From: Boseongicola sp. SB0662_bin_57
GTDB lineage: Bacteria > Pseudomonadota > Alphaproteobacteria > Rhodobacterales > Rhodobacteraceae
Length of the DNA stretch: 5,478 nt
Assembly (NCBI GenBank): GCA_009839535.1
Contig: VXPN01000081.1
Span: forward strand, 1-5,478
Direction: 5' to 3'
In this document: positions 1 to 5,478 of the stretch, piece after piece
Layout: each line of letters begins with the position of its first letter
Position numbering within the stretch: position 1 is the first letter of the stretch
Notes under the pieces: model-generated
What the model was told of the DNA's origin: nothing
What the model saw: only the letters and a program-made list of their open reading frames with translations
Database searches by the model: none
Program-made: the position numbers and the translations under genes

Positions 1-362
1 TCTATCATGGACTGCTGCGTGTGCGCGTAGGTCACGGGCGCAATGTCGGCGACAATCATCTTGCGGAGCGTTTCGGGACGGGTCAGCGCAAGGGTCATCG
101 CCGCCTTTCCGCCCATGGAATGCCCAAGGATGTCGGTTCGTTCGTTGATGACGCCGGCAAGGTCGGTGGCCATGTCAGGGTAGCCATGGGATCCAGACCA
201 GTCGCTCGCTCCGTGGTTGCGCATGTCGACCGCGGTGACGCGCCGGGTCGCCGACAGGCGCTTGGCAACGACACCCCAGTTCCTGGCCGATCCGAAGAGC
301 CCGTGGGCGATCAGGAGCGGGGCGCGTCCGGCCGAAATTCCATGCGTGATTGCGTGGAGCAT
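1..362 (-). CDS. Alpha/beta hydrolase, YbfF/ABHD11-like esterase (partial, C-terminus beyond window)
   Basis: This is the N-terminal 120 residues of a serine hydrolase of the alpha/beta fold, which family knowledge suggests is a cytosolic carboxylesterase or thioesterase. The visible landmarks are the oxyanion-side motif HGLFGS at residues 20-25 followed by NWG, the strand and turn DMRNHG at 46-51, the nucleophile elbow GHSMGG at 80-85 with Ser82 as the predicted catalytic serine, and VADIAPV at 104-110. This order and spacing is typical of the YbfF/ABHD11 branch. The catalytic acid and histidine, and the cap region, lie beyond position 1 and cannot be checked. ATG at 362 was chosen because it gives the usual short lead-in (MLHAITHG) before the first strand. 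A purine run AGGGGG (370-365) lies upstream but only 2 nt from the ATG, which is close for a Shine-Dalgarno site. The frame stays open upstream to a GTG at 455, but that extension is Arg-rich and unlike the family. The gene is divergent from the pxpB-like gene. The natural substrate is unknown. Confidence 0.9.
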   Translation of the reverse strand, partial: MLHAITHGISAGRAPLLIAHGLFGSARNWGVVAKRLSATRRVTAVDMRNHGASDWSGSHGYPDMATDLAGVINERTDILGHSMGGKAAMTLALTRPETLRKMIVADIAPVTYAHTQQSMI

Positions 363-475
363 GTCCCCCTGTAGCGACCGGTGTCGAGGTTCGCCAGTGC
401 GCAAAGGTCGCGGATGCCCGGTCCCTTGCGTGACGCGCAGTTTCCATTCCCGCACCGGTGTGAAATCCTGTTCCG
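363..475. promoter_or_regulatory. Divergent intergenic region with ACCGGTGT repeats
   Basis: This 113-bp gap separates the start codons of the minus-strand hydrolase and the plus-strand pxpB-like gene, so both promoters should lie here or overlap the gene starts. I found no convincing -35/-10 pair on either strand. The octamer ACCGGTGT occurs twice in the same orientation, at 377-384 and 454-461. Each copy contains the palindrome ACCGGT, and the second sits in a perfect 8-bp palindrome CACCGGTG (453-460). These could be operator half-sites, but GC-rich DNA makes such words fairly common. No small gene or RNA is apparent in the gap. Confidence 0.45.
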
Positions 476-1210
476 GTGACCGATGCTCCTGCGCTATTGC
501 CGCTTGGCCCGGACGGGCTGCTTGTACGGTTTGCCGACCGGTTGAGCGAGCCGGCAAACCGGGCCGCGCTGGCGTTTCGCGCCGATCTCGAAAGCGCCGA
601 GAATCCAGGCGTCGTGGAGACCGCTTCGTCGCTTGCTTCGGTCCTCGTGAGATTCCGGCCCGATGTCGTCGCGCGCAGGGCCTTGGAAGACGAGATTCGC
701 ACGAGGCTGGCCGAACATGACTGGCTGAGGGCTCCCCTTCCGGCAGGGCGTCGGCTTTGGCGCGTGCCGGTCGCCTTCGGTGGCGCTCACGGCCCTGATC
801 TGGAAGAGGCGTCGGACGCGGCGGGTCTCGCGCCCGATGCGGCGGTCGAGGACATCTGCGCCGCGCGCCTTCGCGTTCTGGCACTGGGCTTTTCGCCCGG
901 TCAACCCTATCTCGGATTCCTGCCTGAACACTGGGACATTCCCCGAAAGGGCGACGTGACACACCAGGTGTCGCGAGGGGCCGTTGTCGTTGCGGTGCGT
1001 CAGGTCATCCCTTTCGCGAATGCTGCACCAACCGGTTGGCGGCAAATCGGGCGGACGGCCTTTCGCGGCAACGACCCCGAGCTTGACCCGTCCATTCTTC
1101 TCAGGCCGGGAGACGAGATGGAGTTCCTGCCCGTCGGGGGAAGGGTGCTTGACCGTCTGCTGGAAGACGCGCCACCGCACGGCGGCGCCGAGCGATTCGC
1201 GATTCCATGA
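476..1210 (+). CDS. PxpB/KipI-family protein (5-oxoprolinase subunit B-like, allophanate hydrolase subunit 1 family)
   Basis: This 244-residue protein spans the full length typical of the KipI/PxpB family. In canonical members PxpB works with PxpC and PxpA in ATP-dependent opening of 5-oxoproline to glutamate, and the Bacillus homolog KipI inhibits the kinase KinA. The N-terminal part (about residues 5-85) begins with a GPDGLLVRF strand and leads to the core domain at WRVPVAF (95-101) with GPDLE (106-110). The core continues with LGFSPGQPYLG (137-147), PTGWRQIGRT (185-194) and LRPGDEMEF (209-217), which match the family's GFxPGFxYLG, GGWxxIGRT and PGDxVxF blocks. Some usually conserved residues differ: the PGF phenylalanine is Gln143, the SPGGW block is APTGW, and the histidine expected before the GF motif (the lHs block) is replaced near ICAARL (127-132). 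The start is a GTG at 476. An in-frame stop at 461-463 rules out a longer form, and no clear Shine-Dalgarno site is visible. The stop overlaps the next gene's start as ATGA. Family membership is very likely, but the reaction is not certain. Confidence 0.92.
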   Translation: MTDAPALLPLGPDGLLVRFADRLSEPANRAALAFRADLESAENPGVVETASSLASVLVRFRPDVVARRALEDEIRTRLAEHDWLRAPLPAGRRLWRVPVAFGGAHGPDLEEASDAAGLAPDAAVEDICAARLRVLALGFSPGQPYLGFLPEHWDIPRKGDVTHQVSRGAVVVAVRQVIPFANAAPTGWRQIGRTAFRGNDPELDPSILLRPGDEMEFLPVGGRVLDRLLEDAPPHGGAERFAIP

Positions 1211-2217
1211 CGAACGGTCTTGTCGTGGAGCAGGTCGGACCCGCAGCCTCGGTCCAGGACCTGGGACGGCCGGGATGGCTCAAGGCAGGACTCTCGCGTG
1301 GCGGAGCGGCGGACAGGCATGCTTTCATCGAGGGGCTGGCCCTGCTTGACCTGCCTCTTGGCACGGCGGGCATCGAGTTGGCGGAATGGGGCGGGCGGTT
1401 CCGGTTCGAGGCTCCAATGCGGTTTGCCCTGACAGGCGCCATGATGCGGGCGACGCTGGACGGCGAGCGACTGGATGTCGGCGCGAGCCACTTTGCGGCT
1501 GCGGGCGCGGCGCTGGACATCGGCGCAGCCGAGAGGGGCGTCTACGCCTACCTCCATGTGGCAGGCGGAATTGCCACGCCGGTCGTGAACGGAGGGCGCG
1601 GGTTCCACGGGATCGGGGGGCTTGGACGGTTGCTGCGGGCGGGCGACGCGGTTCCCGTCGCGCCCGATCCAGCGCCGGACATGCCGCCAATGCGGCTGGA
1701 ACGCCAGGCCGGAACCGGTCCGGTCCGGCTCATGCCGGGTCCGCAGACCGGCCTGTTTTCCCGCGACATGCTGAAAGCGTTCGAGGAAGCGGTCTTCGTG
1801 CGCAACCCCCGTGCCAACAGGCAGGGTGTCAGGCTTGATCACGACGGCGCACCGTTCTCGACCCGTGCGCAGCTCAACCACGCCTCGGACTTCATTGCGG
1901 AAGGAGATGTTCAGATGACGGGAGACGGCATGCCCTGCGTCCTGCTGGCAGAATGCCAGACCATGGGCGGCTATCCCCGAATCGGGACCGTCCTGCCATC
2001 CGACCTGCCCAGGGTGGCACAGGCCAGGGCGGGAGAGGAATTGAGGTTCCGGTTCGTCACTGTCGATGAGGCGGAGGCGGCCTGGCAAAGCGACAAGGAA
2101 TTGCTCGCGTCACTGAAACAGGCGCGAACCCCCCATATCCGGGATCCGCGGGACATGCCTGACCTGCTGGCCTACGACCTGATTGGGCGACCGCCGGAGG
2201 ACGTTGCGGGAGATTGA
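1207..2217 (+). CDS. PxpC/KipA-family protein (5-oxoprolinase subunit C-like, 'biotin-dependent carboxyltransferase' family)
   Basis: This 336-residue protein matches the KipA/PxpC family, usually about 300-340 residues, and pairs with the PxpB-like protein. The label 'biotin-dependent carboxyltransferase' comes from homology to a segment of urea carboxylase. No biotin-carrier domain is present here, so it does not show that biotin is used. Family blocks in order are VQDLGRPGW (16-24), GLSRGGAAD (28-36), FALTGA (73-78), YLHVAGGIATP (115-125), GIGGLGRLLRAGD (135-147), RLMPGPQ (174-180), RQGVRL (205-210) and the best conserved block, CQTMGGYPRIGTV (250-262), followed by DLPRVAQARAGEELRF (266-281). 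Two signatures deviate: the usual GSRST after the GGI block reads GGRGF (129-133), and the usual SGxMD reads GGAAD. The start ATG overlaps the upstream TGA (ATGA at 1207-1210) and no strong ribosome binding site is seen, which suggests translational coupling. The last ~45 residues (from about 290) are a charged tail beyond the conserved core. No pxpA follows, since the next gene is convergent. Confidence 0.93.
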   Translation: MTNGLVVEQVGPAASVQDLGRPGWLKAGLSRGGAADRHAFIEGLALLDLPLGTAGIELAEWGGRFRFEAPMRFALTGAMMRATLDGERLDVGASHFAAAGAALDIGAAERGVYAYLHVAGGIATPVVNGGRGFHGIGGLGRLLRAGDAVPVAPDPAPDMPPMRLERQAGTGPVRLMPGPQTGLFSRDMLKAFEEAVFVRNPRANRQGVRLDHDGAPFSTRAQLNHASDFIAEGDVQMTGDGMPCVLLAECQTMGGYPRIGTVLPSDLPRVAQARAGEELRFRFVTVDEAEAAWQSDKELLASLKQARTPHIRDPRDMPDLLAYDLIGRPPEDVAGD

Positions 2218-2218
2218 G

Positions 2219-2255
2219 CGGTGCCGGAAGGGCGGCGTCGCCCGACCCGGCACTG
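2219..2255. terminator. Candidate hairpin terminator between convergent operons
   Basis: The 46-bp gap between the convergent pxpC-like and permease genes contains a strong two-tier inverted repeat. The outer arms are GTGCCGG (2221-2227) and CCGGCAC (2247-2253), extended by a G-T and a C-G pair to 2219/2255. The inner arms are GGGCG (2230-2234) and CGCCC (2239-2243) around a 4-nt loop, with a small AA/GAC internal loop between the tiers. No T-run follows on either strand, so it is not a textbook intrinsic terminator. Its position suggests it serves both operons, as a terminator or as an RNA 3'-end stabiliser. Confidence 0.55.
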
Positions 2256-2263
2256 AACTTCGG

Positions 2264-4786
2264 CTACTCGCGGGCGCGGAGGACGCGTGCCGGCCGGGCG
2301 GAAAGCGGCCCCCATGCAAAGACCAGTCCCGCAGCGAGCGTGGCCGCAACCCCGCCCGCGACGATCAGGAGCGCCGAGACGGGTTCAAATCCGTATTCGA
2401 CATCCATCACGAAGCGCATCACGCCCCAGCCCGCAAGACCGCCCGCGATGATCGCGACGATGCCGGCGGCGGCCCCCAGCACGGCGGAGCGCATGGCAAA
2501 GCTTCGCAAGATCGTCCTGCGCGTCGCCCCAAGCGTCTTCAGGACGGCGGCTTCATAGGTCCTGGCATGGGCGCCTGCAGCCACCGCGCCAATGAGCACG
2601 ACGATGCCCGTCAGGAGCGTTGCCAGCGCCCCGTAGGTGATCGCCGCCGCAATGCCGGCAAGTATCTCCGTGATGCGGCCGATCGCGTCCCTGACCCGGA
2701 TCGCGGTCACGTTGGGATAGGCGCTCGATACGTCGCGAAGAATTTCGGCTTCTGCCGCGGCATCCGCGTAGACGGTCGAGATGAAGCTGTGCGGCGCACC
2801 GGCCAGGGCGCCCGGGTTCATCGAAAGTATGAAGCCGATTCCGGCTGACGAGAAGTCCACCTCGCGGAAGCTCGTCACCTTGGCCGTGATGTCGCGGCCC
2901 AGGATGTTGACGGTGATTTCGTCGCCGATGGCGAGGCCCAGTTCGAGCGCCTCCTCGGTGGCAAAGCTCACTTGCGGGGCGCCCTGATGCCCTTGGGGCC
3001 ACCATTCGCCGTGGGTGATGACGGTCCCGTCCGGCGGTCGGTTCGAGTAGGTGACGCCACGGTCGCCTTGCAGGACCCAGTGATCGCCACCTGTTTCCGA
3101 GGCTGGTCGCCCGTTGATTTCGGTGATGATGCCCCGCAGCATCGGCGCGCTCTCGACCTTCGAGACGGCAGGATTGTCGAACAGGCGCGTTCGAAGCCCG
3201 TCCATCTGGTCTGGCTGGATGTCGACCATGAAGAATGCGGGTGCGCGCTCCGGCAAGTCCCGCGCGATCGCGTTCCTGAGATTGGCGTCGATCTGGCCGA
3301 TTGCCGCAAGCACGGTGAGGCCCAGGCCCAGCGAGAGGACCACGGACGTGGCCTCGCTTCCCGGGCCGCTGACCGCGCCGAGGGCGAGCCGCACTGCGCT
3401 CCGGCCGCGCGCGGCAGGTGCGAGGCGGCGCGCAAGCAGCTGGATCCCTCGTGCGGCCAGGGCCAGCAGCGCGAAGGCGCCAATCAGGCCGCCTGCCGTC
3501 GACAGTGTCAGGATCCAGAGGCCGGAAAGCGCTGCGGCCAAGGACACGAGACAGGCAACAAGGAGCAGCGTAAGCGCGATCCACGCAGGCCGAGGCAAGC
3601 CGCGCCGACGTTCCCCGTTCTCCCGAAACAGCGCTGCCGCCCGCACCTCCTCCACGCGCGCCAAGGGCCAAAGCGTGAAGACAAGCGCCGTCAGGGTTCC
3701 GTAGAGCGCGGCTTCAGCAAGCGGCCGGGGATGAAGCGCGAACACTGCGGGCACCGGCAATCTCTCCTCGATCACGGATGCCAGCAGAACGGGTGCCAGG
3801 CTTCCGGCGGCAATGCCGACGACTATGCCCAGGACGGTCAGGGCGCCGATCTGCAGGAAATATGTCTGGAATATCATCCGGCCGTCCGCGCCAAGGGTCT
3901 TGAGCGTGGCAATGACGGCTGTCTTCTGTTCCAGGTACGCCGTGACTGCGGCCGAGATGCCGACGCCGCCGACAGCCAGGCCGGCCAGTCCGACAAGCAC
4001 GAGGAAGGTGCTCAGCCTGTCGACGAATGCCTGAACGCCGGGCGCTCCGTTTCGTCGGTCTCGCCAGCGAATCCCGGTGAACAGTTCATCGGCTTCGGCC
4101 TTGAGGATGTCCAGGCCGGTCGTGTCGGTCAGCCTGAGCTTGTAGGCGGTCTCGAAAAGCGTGCCCGTCTGGATCAGCCCGCTGTTCTCGAGCGCCGTGG
4201 TCCGCACGATCGTGCGCGGCCCAAGCCCGAAGCCCCCGCCGGCATCGTCAGGTTCATGAACGAGTGCGGCCATGAGGATGAAGTCCTGGGTTCCCATGCG
4301 GAACCGGTCTCCCGGTTCCATGCCAAGGCGTGCCATCAGCAGTGGCGCCATGACGGCGCCCGGCAGGCCGTTCTCGCCGTCCAGGGCGGCGCCGATCGGC
4401 ATGTCCGGATCCAGGACGACGCGGCCCAGGAGCGGATATGAATCGTCCACCGCCTTCACCTGGGTCAGGCCGCGCTCGGCCGAGTCGCCGGAGCCGAACA
4501 CCGCCATGGACCGGAAGTCGACGAGCTCGGCGACCTCTTCCGCGACCCCGTCCATCCAGGCGCGCTCTTCCTCGCTGGCAAATCGGTAGGTCAGTTCCAG
4601 TTCCACGTCGCCGCCCAGAATCGTGGCGCCCTCGCGTTCCAGCCCGGCGCGGATTGCCTCCCGTACGCTTCCGACGGCGGTGATCGCTGCGACGCCCAGG
4701 ATCAGGCAGGCAAGGAAGACGCGAAACCCGCGAATTCCGCCCCGCAGCTCTCGCCGGGCTATGCGGCTTGCAACGCGCAGGCTCAA
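2264..4786 (-). CDS. ABC transporter permease, YbbP-like double FtsX (MacB superfamily)
   Basis: This is the inner-membrane subunit of a MacB/LolCDE-superfamily ABC transporter, of the large double-FtsX type, as in E. coli YbbP. From the TTG start it has 840 residues. Hydropathy by eye gives ten membrane segments at about 22-41, 258-280, 312-338, 355-375, 400-422, 424-445, 478-497, 711-737, 767-790 and 803-826. Two large soluble domains of about 210 residues each (42-257 and 498-710) should face the periplasm. Each FtsX half carries the ATPase-coupling motif, EQKTAVIATLKTLGA (286-300) and YEAAVLKTLGA (744-754), and the protein ends in the typical RPARVLR tail. The TTG at 4786 was preferred because it overlaps the ATPase stop (TTGA) and gives the family-like SLRVASRIARREL N-terminus. 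The only other in-frame start is ATG 4852, which would add 22 Arg/Gly/Ala-rich residues encoded inside the ATPase gene. The stop is TAG at 2266-2264. Such transporters typically act on lipids, lipoproteins or hydrophobic molecules at the membrane. The substrate here is unknown. Confidence 0.94.
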   Translation of the reverse strand: MSLRVASRIARRELRGGIRGFRVFLACLILGVAAITAVGSVREAIRAGLEREGATILGGDVELELTYRFASEEERAWMDGVAEEVAELVDFRSMAVFGSGDSAERGLTQVKAVDDSYPLLGRVVLDPDMPIGAALDGENGLPGAVMAPLLMARLGMEPGDRFRMGTQDFILMAALVHEPDDAGGGFGLGPRTIVRTTALENSGLIQTGTLFETAYKLRLTDTTGLDILKAEADELFTGIRWRDRRNGAPGVQAFVDRLSTFLVLVGLAGLAVGGVGISAAVTAYLEQKTAVIATLKTLGADGRMIFQTYFLQIGALTVLGIVVGIAAGSLAPVLLASVIEERLPVPAVFALHPRPLAEAALYGTLTALVFTLWPLARVEEVRAAALFRENGERRRGLPRPAWIALTLLLVACLVSLAAALSGLWILTLSTAGGLIGAFALLALAARGIQLLARRLAPAARGRSAVRLALGAVSGPGSEATSVVLSLGLGLTVLAAIGQIDANLRNAIARDLPERAPAFFMVDIQPDQMDGLRTRLFDNPAVSKVESAPMLRGIITEINGRPASETGGDHWVLQGDRGVTYSNRPPDGTVITHGEWWPQGHQGAPQVSFATEEALELGLAIGDEITVNILGRDITAKVTSFREVDFSSAGIGFILSMNPGALAGAPHSFISTVYADAAAEAEILRDVSSAYPNVTAIRVRDAIGRITEILAGIAAAITYGALATLLTGIVVLIGAVAAGAHARTYEAAVLKTLGATRRTILRSFAMRSAVLGAAAGIVAIIAGGLAGWGVMRFVMDVEYGFEPVSALLIVAGGVAATLAAGLVFAWGPLSARPARVLRARE

Positions 4787-5478
4787 ACGGCCACCGCCTG
4801 CCGGTCTTCCGGCGCGAGCTGCCCGTCGAACAGGCGCACAACCCGATCGCACCGTGCCGCGAGTTCGGGCGCATGCGTGACGAGCACGAGCGTCGCAGCG
4901 TGCCGGGCATTCAGTCCGAAGAGCAGGTCCATGATTGCCTCGCCGTTGGCCACGTCGAGATTGCCTGTTGGCTCGTCCGCAAGGAGGATGTCTGGCCTCG
5001 GCGCGGCCGCGCGTGCGAGCGCGACGCGTTGCTGCTCGCCGCCGGACAGTTGCGAGGGGTAGTGGTGGATGCGGTCTTCCAGCCCCATGGCGGCCAGTTC
5101 CTCCGCGGCCCGGTCGAACGCATCTTCCATGCCTGCCAGTTCCAGCGGTGTCGCGACGTTTTCAAGCGCCGTCATCGTCGATATGAGGTGGAAAGACTGG
5201 AACACGACGCCCATATGCTCCCTGCGGAAGCGGGCGAGGGCATCTTCGCCAAGCGCCGTGAGGTCGTTGCCCAACGCGGCGACATCCCCGCCGGTTGCAC
5301 GTTCGAGCCCGCCGAGCAGCATGAGGAGAGATGACTTGCCCGACCCCGACGGACCGACAAGACCCAACGCCTCGCCCCTCGCGATGTCGAGGGTGATGCC
5401 CTTCAGGATGTCGACCCGTCCGGCATTGCCGTCGAGCGAAAGGCGTGCATCTCGCAGGGAGAGGATCGTCTCGGCCAT
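4783..5478 (-). CDS. ABC transporter ATP-binding protein, YbbA/LolD-like
   Basis: This is the cytoplasmic ATPase that powers the permease encoded directly downstream. The 231 residues are a complete single nucleotide-binding domain of usual length for the LolD/MacB/YbbA group. Visible motifs are Walker A GPSGSGKS (42-49, Lys48), Q-loop Gln94 in VVFQSFHLI, signature LSGGEQ (144-149), Walker B ILLADE (164-169, catalytic Glu169), D-loop NLD (173-175) and the switch histidine His202 in VTHAPEL. All key residues are intact, so it should be an active ATPase. The start ATG occupies the last three bases of the window. It fits the family N-terminus (AETILSLRDARLSLDG), but the upstream ribosome binding site and any longer form cannot be seen. 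Its stop overlaps the permease TTG start, so the two are co-transcribed and probably translationally coupled. In E. coli the homologous ybbA-ybbP pair lies beside tesA, and a tesA-like esterase just beyond the right edge would support the YbbAP assignment. Confidence 0.95.
   Translation of the reverse strand: MAETILSLRDARLSLDGNAGRVDILKGITLDIARGEALGLVGPSGSGKSSLLMLLGGLERATGGDVAALGNDLTALGEDALARFRREHMGVVFQSFHLISTMTALENVATPLELAGMEDAFDRAAEELAAMGLEDRIHHYPSQLSGGEQQRVALARAAAPRPDILLADEPTGNLDVANGEAIMDLLFGLNARHAATLVLVTHAPELAARCDRVVRLFDGQLAPEDRQAVAV

Noticed and set aside
363..455. N-terminal extension of the hydrolase to a GTG at 455.
   Set aside because: The frame is open, but the added 31 residues are Arg-rich and unlike the family N-terminus. 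They would fill most of the space the divergent promoters need.
175..702. A 175-codon minus-strand frame spanning the hydrolase start and the divergent region.
   Set aside because: It uses a different frame from the hydrolase, whose motifs (HGLFGS, GHSMGG) are clear, and it overlaps the pxpB-like gene. It has no family-like features.
1028..1039. Perfect 12-bp palindrome CCAACCGGTTGG inside the pxpB-like gene.
   Set aside because: It encodes part of the conserved APTGW region, so the codons explain it, and nothing nearby suggests a regulatory role.
1000..2088. A 362-codon open frame on the minus strand, antisense to the PxpC-like gene.
   Set aside because: The composition is Arg/Pro/His-rich with no motif, and it lies over a well-conserved PxpC-family gene, so it is a shadow frame.
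2553..3671. A 372-codon minus-strand frame overlapping the permease in another reading frame.
   Set aside because: It is extremely Arg/Gly/Ala-rich with no membrane segments or domain, while the permease frame explains the region fully. A frameshift was considered, but the permease reads through without interruption.
2972..4441. A 489-codon open frame on the plus strand, antisense to the permease gene.
   Set aside because: The translation is hydrophilic, Arg/Gly/Gln-rich and matches no recognisable domain. The opposite strand encodes an unmistakable FtsX permease. Long antisense frames are expected in GC-rich DNA with strong third-position bias.

Overview
The window is GC-rich, densely coding bacterial DNA with five genes: two complete on the plus strand, two complete on the minus strand, and one running off the left edge. 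Strong third-position G/C bias, almost no intergenic space and recalled resemblance of the proteins to Rhodobacterales homologs point to an alphaproteobacterium, probably a Rhodobacteraceae/Roseobacter-type organism. This placement is an inference from memory of those families, not a database result.

Layout, left to right. (1) Positions 1-362, minus strand: the N-terminal 120 residues of a YbfF/ABHD11-like alpha/beta hydrolase, cut off by the window edge. (2) 363-475: a 113-bp divergent intergenic region that must hold the promoters of the hydrolase and of the next operon. (3) 476-2217, plus strand: a two-gene operon, coupled through an ATGA overlap, encoding a PxpB/KipI-like and a PxpC/KipA-like protein (the 5-oxoprolinase / allophanate-hydrolase-subunit families). 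The expected partner gene pxpA is not adjacent on either side. (4) 2218-2263: a 46-bp convergent gap with a strong GC-rich hairpin, a candidate shared terminator. (5) 2264-5478, minus strand: an ABC transporter operon read right to left, with the ATP-binding subunit (4783-5478) followed by an 840-residue, ten-segment double-FtsX permease (2264-4786). It is a YbbA/YbbP-type pair, and the permease most likely starts at a TTG that overlaps the ATPase stop codon.

How the genes work together. PxpB and PxpC normally form one enzyme assembly, and here they are tightly co-translated. Several positions usually conserved in the canonical 5-oxoprolinase subunits differ, so 'oxoprolinase' should be taken as a family label and not a proven activity. 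The ATPase and permease form a MacB/LolCDE-superfamily transporter that probably acts on a substrate in the inner membrane or periplasm. The window shows no functional link between the two operons and the hydrolase.

No RNA gene, mobile element, CRISPR array or clearly novel system was seen. The most interesting part is the divergent, pxpA-less pxpBC pair.
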